Assembly: GCA_963698535.1 (NCBI GenBank)
Contig: CAVORD010000001.1
Coordinates: forward strand, 248,001-312,000
DNA from: CAVORD01 sp963698535
Lineage (GTDB): Bacteria; Bacteroidota; Bacteroidia; Bacteroidales; VadinHA17
Length of the DNA: 64,000 nt
Reading direction: 5' to 3'
Position numbers and translations under genes: made by a program. This document shows positions 9,514 to 17,609 of this stretch, piece by piece (the stretch's first letter is position 1; each line of letters begins with the position of its first letter). Below the pieces are notes generated by a model that worked only from the letters and a program-made list of their open reading frames with translations, searched no databases and had not been told where the DNA came from.

Positions 9514-9612
9514 ACGGGTGTTGATTTACTCAACACCCGTTTAATATTTCAACACCTGTTATAACGCAATGACAATTAGAATGTTAAAGTGGAATATAAA
9601 GGTGTGTGTTGA
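9514..9612 (+). promoter_or_regulatory. palindromic GTGTTGA array, candidate upstream activator site
   Basis: The 416-base gap before the redox operon contains a perfect 11-base inverted repeat, ACGGGTGTTGA (9514-9524) and TCAACACCCGT (9530-9540), with a five-base spacer. The half-site recurs at 9549-9556 (TCAACACC) and 9606-9612 (GTGTTGA). The array lies about 90-190 bases before the probable sigma-54 promoter, the usual distance for an enhancer-binding activator, and such an activator is encoded at 16200-17546. The first palindrome is also followed by TTTAAT and could act as a weak terminator for the ABC operon; the two readings are not exclusive. Confidence 0.5.
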
Positions 9613-9699
9613 ATATATATACATACGACTTAATGGTATATTTGAGCGTTGGCAATTGTAAGTATCATAATATCAAGGTTATACAGAGCGATTTTTAGA

Positions 9700-9716
9700 T
9701 TGGCACCATTGTTGGA
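9700..9716 (+). promoter_or_regulatory. probable sigma-54 promoter of the redox operon
   Basis: TTGGCAC (9700-9706), five bases, then TTGGA (9712-9716) matches the sigma-54 pattern TGGCAC-N5-TTGCA with one mismatch at the second base of the -12 dinucleotide (GG in place of GC). It lies about 80 bases before the first start codon at 9794. A TATATTTG box at 9637-9644 resembles a housekeeping -7 element but has no well-spaced TTG partner. Confidence 0.55.
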
Positions 9717-9793
9717 ATGGCCTGTTTGAAATGGTGCGCATAGATAAAACTGTAAAGAAAATAGCAAAACCAAATGATCAAATACTTGCAATC

Positions 9794-11482
9794 ATGAAAA
9801 CAAAAAACAAACTGTTTGCCTGCACGCTGGTCGCGATAATAATTGCAGGCGGCATTGCCAGGGGTTCAGTAGCTGGATCCGGGCAGAAAGACACACTACT
9901 GGTATTAAATTCTCCCGGACTGGAGAAACTAACCGGTAAACTTGTAGATGAATACGGAAAGTCAGCAGTAAACAGTGAAATCCGTATTTCACTAGCAACA
10001 CAGAGTCTGCTCGACAAAATGTTATCGGGTGACGAGGATTTTGCTGTAATATCCAGGGAAAACGAGCTTAACCTGGCTAAGGAAAAGGTTTGGGTGACAG
10101 TTGTGGGCAGGGATATAATAGTTCCGATCTATAACCATTCAAATAAGGCAGGAAAGTTAATTTCTGAAAAAGGGATCAACCCTGCTTCCCTTTCAAAACT
10201 GGTCTCAGACGGGTCAGGAAATTGGGCCGATCTTGTTCAGGGAGCTGATCAGGGAGCTGTCAGGTTCTATTTCCCATCCGATATTTTTGTGCAGGAGAGG
10301 GTAGCAGGATACCTTGGTCTGGCACCTGAAGTATTATCACAGGGAGCGCTTTTAAAGAGCGGTGAGGTATTATCTGCTGTTATGGCCGAAAAAGGAAGCC
10401 TTGGATTCTGTCGGCTTACTGATCTGCTTTCACTGAATAATGGAATCCTGCCTGACGGAATAGGGATTTTACCCCTCGACCGGAATGGTGATGGTATTCT
10501 TAGCCCGATGGAGAATATTTATACTAACATTGAATCTTTTGAAAGAGGAGTCTGGATAGGTAAATATCCAAGGGAACTCTACTCCAATATTTACTTTCTT
10601 ACCAATGGTAACCCTGCTGCAAAACCTGCCGGCAAAATGCTGGTCTGGATGCTTGCCGATGGTCAGAACTTACTGTCTTCAGGCGGTCATTCCGGGCTGA
10701 TACAAGCTGAAAGAGTTACCTCTATGAGTAAGCTGGCTCCCGTCCCGGCTCCTATGGCTGGAGGCAAAAGTGGATCACTAAGAATTTCAAAGTTCTTTCT
10801 TTGGGGCTTTGTTGTGATAATGCTGGCTATTGGCACCGAGCTATTTCTCCGTCCTCTCAGAAGAAGAAAGACAGTTCTGAAATATGCCGGAAATATTGCA
10901 GGAGCAGTTATTAATCCTGAATCCATTGAAGCACCTGCCGGAATCTTCTTTGACAAGTACCATACCTGGGCTTTTATGGAGAAGAATGGAGATGTGAAGA
11001 TAGGGCTCGACGATATGATCCAGAAATTCACGGGTACTATTACCCGTGTGGAAATAATCGAATCAGGAAGCAATATTAAGCGTGGCGATAAAATCGTTAC
11101 TCTCATACAAAACGGTAAACAGATACATCTTTATTCACCTGTTTCCGGTAAGGTGCTGCTGAATAATGAGGCCCTGCACCGCGATCCGGCGATGATAGCT
11201 AAGTCACCTTATGATAATGGCTGGCTTTGTACCGTTACCCCTTCAAACTGGATGAAAGAGATTCAGTCGATGCAATTATCTGCCAACTACAGGAAGTGGT
11301 TATCTGAAGAGATCACCAGGTTTAAGGATTTTATGATGTCCGTAATCAGTGCAAATCCTTTGGAAGCACGTCTCTATCCTGTTATGCAGGATGGAGGGGA
11401 GATCAGTGCAGGACTTCTTGAAGGTTACGGGCCTCATGTATGGGAGGAGTTTCAGATCAGATTCCTCAATACCCCCAGGTAG
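9794..11482 (+). CDS. PstS-like binding protein fused to a GcvH-like domain
   Basis: A 562-residue exported, membrane-anchored protein. I choose ATG 9794 because it begins a clear signal peptide (MKTKNKLFACTLVAIIIAGG); an in-frame ATG at 9731 would only add a polar leader. Residues about 30-310 resemble the periplasmic phosphate-type binding fold, and include a calcium-site-like loop DRNGDGILSPME. A transmembrane helix (FFLWGFVVIMLAIGTELFL) follows, and then a C-terminal cytoplasmic GcvH-like domain of about 180 residues (HTWAFMEKNGDVKIGLDD, YSPVSGKV). At the lipoyl-lysine position, six residues before the Tyr of YSPVSG, there is Gly, with Lys one place later, so canonical lipoylation is unlikely. 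No pstCAB genes are nearby. First gene of the redox cluster; function unknown. Confidence 0.7.
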   Translation: MKTKNKLFACTLVAIIIAGGIARGSVAGSGQKDTLLVLNSPGLEKLTGKLVDEYGKSAVNSEIRISLATQSLLDKMLSGDEDFAVISRENELNLAKEKVWVTVVGRDIIVPIYNHSNKAGKLISEKGINPASLSKLVSDGSGNWADLVQGADQGAVRFYFPSDIFVQERVAGYLGLAPEVLSQGALLKSGEVLSAVMAEKGSLGFCRLTDLLSLNNGILPDGIGILPLDRNGDGILSPMENIYTNIESFERGVWIGKYPRELYSNIYFLTNGNPAAKPAGKMLVWMLADGQNLLSSGGHSGLIQAERVTSMSKLAPVPAPMAGGKSGSLRISKFFLWGFVVIMLAIGTELFLRPLRRRKTVLKYAGNIAGAVINPESIEAPAGIFFDKYHTWAFMEKNGDVKIGLDDMIQKFTGTITRVEIIESGSNIKRGDKIVTLIQNGKQIHLYSPVSGKVLLNNEALHRDPAMIAKSPYDNGWLCTVTPSNWMKEIQSMQLSANYRKWLSEEITRFKDFMMSVISANPLEARLYPVMQDGGEISAGLLEGYGPHVWEEFQIRFLNTPR

Positions 11483-11498
11483 ATCTGTCACGGTATAA

Positions 11499-11546
11499 CT
11501 ACATAGTTATCTACATAATTAACTACATAATTAACTCAGTAATTAA
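11499..11546 (+). repeat. four tandem 12-bp AT-rich units in the operon spacer
   Basis: The 80-base gap between the binding-protein gene and the ferredoxin gene holds four adjoining 12-base units: CTACATAGTTAT, CTACATAATTAA twice, and CTCAGTAATTAA. They end 16 bases before the ATG at 11563. Copy-number change here would alter the leader length and possibly translation of the ferredoxin gene. Confidence 0.75.
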
Positions 11547-11562
11547 TCCTAATAATATTGTT

Positions 11563-12426
11563 ATGGCTATAGACAGACGATCGTTCCTGAAGTTTCTGGG
11601 CCTTACCGGGGGAGTTTTGGCTCTTGGGCGACAATCTCATGCTTCGCCCATTGAGCCAACCGACGTTGAATTTTACGGAATACTGTATGATTCAACAAGA
11701 TGCGCCGGTTGCCAGGGATGCGAATTTGCATGTGCGGCAGCACATGACCTTCCTGCTCCGGAAGATTCTCCGGAAGTTGGAGTGGTAAGAAAAACCAATG
11801 AGTTTCAAAGAACCGTAGTCAACTACTACGACTCTCCTAATGGTACTGTTTTCGTAAAGAAACAGTGTATGCAATGTAACCAGCCTGCCTGCGATGCAGC
11901 CTGCCTTACAAGGGCAATGCATAAGACCGAGGAGGGACCTGTAATCTGGCGTGGTGATAAGTGTATGGGTTGCCGTTATTGTATGATATCGTGCCCATTC
12001 GATATTCCTAAGTTCGAATATCAGAGTACCAATCCACGGATCGTGAAGTGCGATATGTGTTACGACAGAATAACAGTGGGCGAACTTCCTGCATGCGTGA
12101 CCGATTGTCCTGCTGAAGCTCTTACATTTGGTAAAAGACGCGATCTGATTACCGAAGCACGCAAGAGGATAGTAGAGAACCCCGGACAATACCATGATCA
12201 TATCTACGGTGAACATGAAGCTGGCGGAACAGGCGTTCTGTACCTTTCTTCCGTTCCATTTGAATATCTTGGTTTTGACACCAGAATTCAGAAGGAGTCA
12301 TTCCCATCCCTTACAAAAGGATTCATATCAGCAATCGCTCCGGTCGACATCGTATTGCCGGCAGTTTTGCTTGGGATAAACGAAGCAGTTAAAGGAAGAA
12401 ATAAACCTAAACAGGAAGAATTATGA
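11563..12426 (+). CDS. Tat-exported HybA/DmsB-type 4Fe-4S ferredoxin subunit
   Basis: A 287-residue electron-transfer subunit. The twin-arginine signal DRRSFLKFLG opens the protein, so I start at ATG 11563. Cysteine groups for four [4Fe-4S] clusters follow: CAGCQGCEFAC, CMQCNQPACDAAC, CMGCRYCMISCPF, and CDMCYDR with CVTDCPAEAL. The tail (about 255-275, ISAIAPVDIVLPAVLLGINEAV) could be a membrane anchor. This resembles HybA of hydrogenase-2 and related subunits that pass electrons between a periplasmic enzyme and an NrfD-type quinone protein. Its gene overlaps the NrfD-type gene by four bases. No catalytic hydrogenase or molybdopterin subunit is encoded nearby, so its electron donor or acceptor is unknown. 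Confidence 0.88.
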   Translation: MAIDRRSFLKFLGLTGGVLALGRQSHASPIEPTDVEFYGILYDSTRCAGCQGCEFACAAAHDLPAPEDSPEVGVVRKTNEFQRTVVNYYDSPNGTVFVKKQCMQCNQPACDAACLTRAMHKTEEGPVIWRGDKCMGCRYCMISCPFDIPKFEYQSTNPRIVKCDMCYDRITVGELPACVTDCPAEALTFGKRRDLITEARKRIVENPGQYHDHIYGEHEAGGTGVLYLSSVPFEYLGFDTRIQKESFPSLTKGFISAIAPVDIVLPAVLLGINEAVKGRNKPKQEEL

Positions 12427-13652
12427 AGAAGGCAATAACAACCCCTCAGGAACAGGTAAGTTTTAAAGATACTATCCGGTTCATATTTAGTGAGTTCAAG
12501 CCGAAGGGTAAAATATTCACACCTTTTAATATCATCAGCCTTCCCATAATGCTTGTTGGATTGGTAATAATCTATATCCGGTTTGCCAAAGGCATAGGGT
12601 CGGTTACCAATCTTAATCAGGATGTCCCCTGGGGATTATGGATTGGCTTTGATGTTGTTACCGGTGTTGCCTTTGCCGGCGGTGCCTATGTACTTGTCTT
12701 TATCGTCAACATACTTGGGATGGAGAAATACAGGCCTATTGTAAGGGCAACGGTACTTACAGGGTTTCTCTCTTATTTCTTTTATTCCTGCGCCCTTCTT
12801 CTCGATCTGGGGCGACCACTGAATGTTATCAATGTTGTAATTGGTAATGACTATGGTGTCAGCTCAGTACTTTTCCTCGTAGGATGGCATTTCCTCCTTT
12901 ATATGCTGGCTCTTTTTCTTGAGTTCTCTCCGGCTATTGCCGAGTGGCTTAATGCAAAAAAACTGAGGAAAATACTTTCAGGACTTACGCTGGGTGCAGT
13001 AATATTCGGGATAACTCTTTCGGTATTGCACCAATCGGGTATCGGTGCCCTTTATCTGATGGCAAAGGGGAAGATCCACCCGTTGTGGTATAATCAATAT
13101 CTGCCCATTATGTTTGTCATAGCAAGTGTTTACGGCGGTATTGCCGTGGTAATACTTGAGGGTTCTCTTAGCCACAGGGTCTTTTCCTACAGGGTAAGTG
13201 AAAATGGTCATAAGTCACATAACGATATCCTTCACGGTTTGTCGGGAATTTGTGCCATGGGAATGTTTGTTTATCTCTTTATGACTGTAATAATCTTCTT
13301 TCATGATAAGAATTGGCTCTATTTGGGCACAGGGATGGGTAACTGGTACCTGCTGGAGATAGTAGGCTTTGTTATTCTGCCACTTATACTATTCTCATAC
13401 AGCTACTTTAAAAAGAGTGTATCTCTTATTAAGATCTCCGCAATAATAGCTGTACTGGGAGTTGTCCTTAACCGTATGAATGTCTCAATAATAGCATTTA
13501 AATGGGATATGCCGGTAAGATATGTTCCCTCATGGCAGGAATTTATTGTTACCCTGACAATTATTTTCATTGAGATATGGGTTTTCAGATGGATCGTATT
13601 GCGGATGCCTGTATTAGGCTCCCCTCCATCGTGGGTAAAAGATAATCACTAA
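12423..13652 (+). CDS. NrfD/HybB-family quinone-interacting membrane subunit
   Basis: A 409-residue inner-membrane protein with nine or ten hydrophobic helices and the family-typical sequences VPWGLWIGFDVVTGVAFAGG (about residues 68-87), LDLGRPLNV, LHQSGIGALYLM and SWQEFIVTL. NrfD/HybB proteins exchange electrons between menaquinone and an attached iron-sulfur subunit, here the ferredoxin encoded just upstream with a four-base overlap. The 409-residue size fits the HybB/ten-helix branch rather than short NrfD. It would link the module to the menaquinone pool. Confidence 0.87.
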   Translation: MKKAITTPQEQVSFKDTIRFIFSEFKPKGKIFTPFNIISLPIMLVGLVIIYIRFAKGIGSVTNLNQDVPWGLWIGFDVVTGVAFAGGAYVLVFIVNILGMEKYRPIVRATVLTGFLSYFFYSCALLLDLGRPLNVINVVIGNDYGVSSVLFLVGWHFLLYMLALFLEFSPAIAEWLNAKKLRKILSGLTLGAVIFGITLSVLHQSGIGALYLMAKGKIHPLWYNQYLPIMFVIASVYGGIAVVILEGSLSHRVFSYRVSENGHKSHNDILHGLSGICAMGMFVYLFMTVIIFFHDKNWLYLGTGMGNWYLLEIVGFVILPLILFSYSYFKKSVSLIKISAIIAVLGVVLNRMNVSIIAFKWDMPVRYVPSWQEFIVTLTIIFIEIWVFRWIVLRMPVLGSPPSWVKDNH

Positions 13653-13664
13653 AAAAAAGTAAAA

Positions 13665-14375
13665 ATGAACGAGTTTAGTTATTACAACATTTTCGCTTCA
13701 AAAGGGGTGGAGTACCTTATTACAATTGGTTTCTTTTCACTTCTGATTCCCTTCTGGTTTTTCTTAAAATGGAGAAAGAACCAGATTGAGAAGAGGCGGA
13801 TCGGTGAACTTCTGATCGCGGGAGGGATGAAGCTTCCCGGTGGCATCTATTTCAGCAAGAACCACACCTGGACACACCTTACTAAAAAAGGTACAGCCAT
13901 GGTTGGTATTGATGATTTTGTTCAACACCTTACCGGTGAGGTTAAGGTTATCCATCTTAAGGGTGACGGAGACCATATTACCAAGGGTGAAGAGATGGCA
14001 ATTCTTGATACCGGCGAACGTAAGATCACGATCTATTCGCCCGTTACAGGAACAATAAAAAAGGTTAATGATGAGCTGAGTGAGCTCCCCGGAACATCAG
14101 AGATGGATCCATATGCCGACGGTTGGTTTTATGGGATCACCCCTGAAAACTGGAAAGAGGATACCAGCAGTTATTACCTTTCTAAGGAGACAGATGAGTG
14201 GATCGGTGGAGAGATGTCGAGAGTAAGGGACTTTCTCTCATCTTCCCTTGCTGATCAGATGGGAGGTGAATCATCGCTGGTTTTACAGGATGGTGGGTAC
14301 CCTTCGGAGGGAGTACTAAGGAATATGAGCAGCAATACCTGGAACGATTTTCAGAAACAATTCCTGGAGGAATAA
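13665..14375 (+). CDS. membrane-anchored GcvH-like protein lacking the lipoyl lysine
   Basis: A 236-residue protein: one N-terminal membrane helix (about residues 14-34, LITIGFFSLLIPFWFFLKW), a charged segment, and then a GcvH-like fold (HTWTHLTKKGTAMVGIDDFVQHLTGEV, YSPVTG). It closely resembles the C-terminal domain of the protein encoded at 9794 and shares its extra tail with EEMSR/LQDGG-like patterns. In true GcvH the lipoyl Lys lies six residues before the Tyr of the YxPVxG turn; here that residue is Glu. It is therefore probably not a glycine-cleavage carrier. It lies 12 bases after the NrfD gene and likely belongs to the same complex, perhaps as a cytoplasmic scaffold. Confidence 0.75.
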   Translation: MNEFSYYNIFASKGVEYLITIGFFSLLIPFWFFLKWRKNQIEKRRIGELLIAGGMKLPGGIYFSKNHTWTHLTKKGTAMVGIDDFVQHLTGEVKVIHLKGDGDHITKGEEMAILDTGERKITIYSPVTGTIKKVNDELSELPGTSEMDPYADGWFYGITPENWKEDTSSYYLSKETDEWIGGEMSRVRDFLSSSLADQMGGESSLVLQDGGYPSEGVLRNMSSNTWNDFQKQFLEE

Positions 14376-14541
14376 TGCTAATATTCTGACTGTTAAATTA
14401 TTAACAGAGAATGAGCCGCTCAGTAGGTTACATTTCAACGGGTCAGTGAAACGATTGTAAAACAGATATTTATATGTGTTTCGTTTCTTAAAAATTTGTA
14501 ACTTTCAGGGTGGTTCATTCTTTTAATAAAGTAACCAGCTC

Positions 14542-16200
14542 ATGATTAAAAAGGTCCTTTCAGGTTATTTCAAATTTCGCTCCTCCCTCTATGGAAGAGT
14601 GATTTTTGTTATCAGTCTTACCTCTATTCTACTCTTCCTTACATTCGGTGTGATATTCAGGGGAGTTAATGAGAAGTACATTAAAAATGTGATACAACAG
14701 TCGGGTAACAATATTGCTTATCTGGTGGAGGGATCGATATATCATGCCATGCTTGAGAACGATAAAGAGAGCATTCAGTCGACCCTTGAAATAATGAATG
14801 TTCTTCCGGGTATTTCAGATGTTAATCTGTATGACACTGATAACAATCTGGTATATGCTCCTTCAACCGAATTTTCCACCTACGACTCAATAAAACCTCA
14901 CCGGTCCGATTGCAAAGCGTGTCATGCTGATTTTGCGGAGATGTTCCTTGCAACGGAGAACTCGAACAGGATAATAAATACCGACAGTAACTGTGAGATG
15001 AATATGGGAGAAAACACCCACAGGCATCTCTTCATTAAATCACCGATACTTAATCAGGCTGCCTGTTACACAAATGAATGCCACGCCCACAGTGAATCCG
15101 ATGTAGTCCTTGGCTCACTGATCATAAAGATACCATTGGAGGGACTGGATGCTGCTCTTGAGGAGTCGACGGGTGATTATTTTCTATTGGCAGCGATTAT
15201 GACAGGGTTACTGCTATTCACCCTTGTCCTCATTACAGGCAGGGAGATAAAGGTACCACTAAAGGCTATAAGGGATGTAAGCGAATCGGTCGCTGCCGGT
15301 GATATGACTGCCCGCCTTGAGCTAAGGGATAATGAGCTTGAAGATATCAGGCTTGTCTCTACTGCATTTAACAGGATGATAGAAAGCGTTAACTCGGCAA
15401 ATCTTGAATTGCAGAACTGGTCGCTGCAGCTTGAATATAAGGTAGGAAAGAAAACGGATGAACTGCAAAAGGTGTACGATGAGCTTATACATGTTGAGCG
15501 TATCGCTTCACTCGGTAAGCTGGCATCCTCTGTTGCCCATGAAATAAACAATCCCCTTTCCGGGATACTAACCTATACCAAGCTGATACAGAAACAGCTT
15601 AGTGATCCCAATCTTGAGGACTCACGCAGGCTGGCCGCTCTCAGACACCTGAAGGTAATTGAGACGGAAACAAAAAGATGCGGCGATATTGTAAAAGGAT
15701 TGCTGGACTTTTCAAAGAAGGATCAGCAGAATTATGAAGTCAGGAATCTGCACAGGATAATAAATGAGACCTATGAACTCATGTCGCATCCAATGAAGAT
15801 ATCAAATATTAAGTTCAGTAATGTATGCGGTGCTCTTAGCGACAGGATATTCTGCAGTCCCAATCAGATTAAGCAGGCTTTTGTAGCGATCCTTCAAAAT
15901 GCTTCTGAGGCTGTTAACGAGAATGGTGAAGTGACGATAGTCACCTCTAATCCCGACAAAGATTCGATACTTGTTGAGGTCACCGATAACGGCAGTGGCA
16001 TCTCTCCTGATGATCTGCCTCATATTTTTGAACCCTTCTTCTCAGCCAAGAACAAAGCGAGTGGGGTGGGGCTGGGGCTGGCTATTGTTCATGGCATTGT
16101 TCAGAGCCATAATGGCAAGGTGGAGGTTAAATCGGTTCAGGGTGAAAAAACTATTGTATCTGTAATGTTCCCGCTATATAATGAATCAAATGATAAGTGA
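14542..16200 (+). CDS. sensor histidine kinase with c-type haem sensor domain
   Basis: A 552-residue membrane kinase. A transmembrane helix (about 19-40) precedes an outer domain (about 45-210) with two cysteine-histidine motifs: CKACH (Cys124, Cys127, His128), a canonical covalent-haem site, and CYTNECH (Cys175, Cys180, His181), with four rather than two spacer residues. A second helix (about 213-232), a HAMP segment, a short coiled coil and the kinase core follow: H-box SVAHEINNPLSG with phospho-acceptor His333, then N, G1 (VTDNGSGI) and G2 (GVGLGLAI) boxes. It probably senses a redox state, oxygen, NO or similar ligand. It overlaps the response-regulator gene by one base and sits directly downstream of the redox module it likely controls. 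Confidence 0.85.
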   Translation: MIKKVLSGYFKFRSSLYGRVIFVISLTSILLFLTFGVIFRGVNEKYIKNVIQQSGNNIAYLVEGSIYHAMLENDKESIQSTLEIMNVLPGISDVNLYDTDNNLVYAPSTEFSTYDSIKPHRSDCKACHADFAEMFLATENSNRIINTDSNCEMNMGENTHRHLFIKSPILNQAACYTNECHAHSESDVVLGSLIIKIPLEGLDAALEESTGDYFLLAAIMTGLLLFTLVLITGREIKVPLKAIRDVSESVAAGDMTARLELRDNELEDIRLVSTAFNRMIESVNSANLELQNWSLQLEYKVGKKTDELQKVYDELIHVERIASLGKLASSVAHEINNPLSGILTYTKLIQKQLSDPNLEDSRRLAALRHLKVIETETKRCGDIVKGLLDFSKKDQQNYEVRNLHRIINETYELMSHPMKISNIKFSNVCGALSDRIFCSPNQIKQAFVAILQNASEAVNENGEVTIVTSNPDKDSILVEVTDNGSGISPDDLPHIFEPFFSAKNKASGVGLGLAIVHGIVQSHNGKVEVKSVQGEKTIVSVMFPLYNESNDK

Positions 16201-17546
16201 TGGCTGAAAATGTTTCTATACTGATTGTCGATGATGAGGAGTCGGTCCGCGATTCTCTCTATAATTGGTTTATCGAAGACGGTTTTCTGGTAGAGTGTTC
16301 CGAAAATGCCAAAGAGGCACTCGTAAAGCTGGAATCAAAGGAGTTCGATATTATTCTGGCCGACATTAAGATGCCTGGCATGGATGGCCTTGAGTTACAC
16401 AGAAGAATAAAGGCTATCAACAAGGACTCAATAGTAATAATGATGACAGCCTTTGCTTCGGTCGACACTGCGGTACAGGCACTCAAGGACGGTGCCTACG
16501 ATTATGTAACCAAGCCTTTCGATCCCGACGACCTTTCCCATCTCATTAGGAATGCACTTAAACAGATAAGGTTAAAGAGCGAGAATGAGGCTCTTAAGGA
16601 GAGGGTCGTTTCACTGGAGAATATCGACGATATAATTGGTGCCAGTAAGGCTATCCAAAAGGTACTCAAACAGGTAGAAGCCGTTGCACAGTCGGATTCC
16701 TCGGTGATAATCACCGGAGAGAGCGGAACAGGAAAAGAACTGATAGCCAGGGCAATACATTCCAATTCAACTCGTAAGTTCTTCCCTCTTATCAGTGTTC
16801 ATTGCGGAGCTCTGACAGAGAGCCTGCTGGAGAGTGAACTTTTTGGTCACGAAAAGGGGGCCTTCACGGGTGCTATGTACAATCGTAAAGGCCGGTTTGA
16901 GATGGCGGACGGAGGGACTATTTTCCTGGATGAGATAGGTACCATATCGATGAAGATGCAGATTGAACTGCTCCGGGTGCTTGAATCAAAGAGTTTCATG
17001 AGGGTAGGAGGTAACAAGGAGATAAAATCTGATTTCAGGGTTATTTGTGCCACCAACCGCGACCTTAAGAAGATGGTTGAGAACGGAACATTCCGTGAAG
17101 ACCTTTTCTACAGACTTAATGTGGTAAATATTATTGTCCCGCCCCTGCGCGACAGAGTCGATGATATACCTATTCTTGTCGAACATTTTATTAAGAAGTA
17201 TTGTGGCTCCATGAGCAGAAATCTGATAACTATCGATCAGGCTGCCCTCAAAAGGATGGAAGAGTTCGACTTCCCGGGAAATGTCAGGGAACTTGAAAAC
17301 ATGATCGAACGGGCCATCGTTGTGGGTAATGGTAAGGAGATAAGGCTTAAGGATCTGCCAATGGCGGGTGATGTTACACATACTCCCGTGGAGAGCCTGG
17401 ACGAGAATGAGAAGAAGCATATACAAAATATCCTCAATAAGTTCAAATGGAATATCTCCAAGTCGGCCAAGGTGCTTAATATCGACAGGGTAACCCTGTA
17501 TAACAAGATTAAGAAGTACGGGCTTAAACCCCCGGTACAGAGTTGA
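16200..17546 (+). CDS. NtrC-family sigma-54-dependent response regulator
   Basis: A 448-residue activator: receiver domain (residues 1-120, phospho-acceptor Asp55 in ILADIKMPG), sigma-54 interaction AAA+ domain (about 145-380; Walker A GESGTGKE at about 173, GAFTGA loop at about 220, Walker B IFLDEIG) and a C-terminal Fis-type helix-turn-helix (NISKSAKVLNIDRVTLYNKIKKYG). I start at ATG 16200, which overlaps the kinase stop codon by one base. It should be phosphorylated by the kinase encoded upstream and activate a sigma-54 promoter. The best candidate in this window is at 9700-9716, ahead of the redox operon, with the palindromic array at 9514-9612 as its binding site. Confidence 0.93.
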   Translation: MAENVSILIVDDEESVRDSLYNWFIEDGFLVECSENAKEALVKLESKEFDIILADIKMPGMDGLELHRRIKAINKDSIVIMMTAFASVDTAVQALKDGAYDYVTKPFDPDDLSHLIRNALKQIRLKSENEALKERVVSLENIDDIIGASKAIQKVLKQVEAVAQSDSSVIITGESGTGKELIARAIHSNSTRKFFPLISVHCGALTESLLESELFGHEKGAFTGAMYNRKGRFEMADGGTIFLDEIGTISMKMQIELLRVLESKSFMRVGGNKEIKSDFRVICATNRDLKKMVENGTFREDLFYRLNVVNIIVPPLRDRVDDIPILVEHFIKKYCGSMSRNLITIDQAALKRMEEFDFPGNVRELENMIERAIVVGNGKEIRLKDLPMAGDVTHTPVESLDENEKKHIQNILNKFKWNISKSAKVLNIDRVTLYNKIKKYGLKPPVQS

Positions 17547-17609
17547 TTGATCTGATGCCGAAGAGTGTGATCGATATTAAAGATTCTAATCCTGACCGCC
17601 CGAAAATTT

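Noticed and set aside
9794..11482. Phosphate ABC transport (PstS)
   Set aside because: No pstC, pstA, pstB or phoU is near, and the protein is fused to a membrane helix and a GcvH-like domain.
13665..14375. Glycine cleavage H protein partner for gcvT at 55508
   Set aside because: The lipoyl lysine is missing, the protein is membrane-anchored, and gcvT is over 40 kb away.
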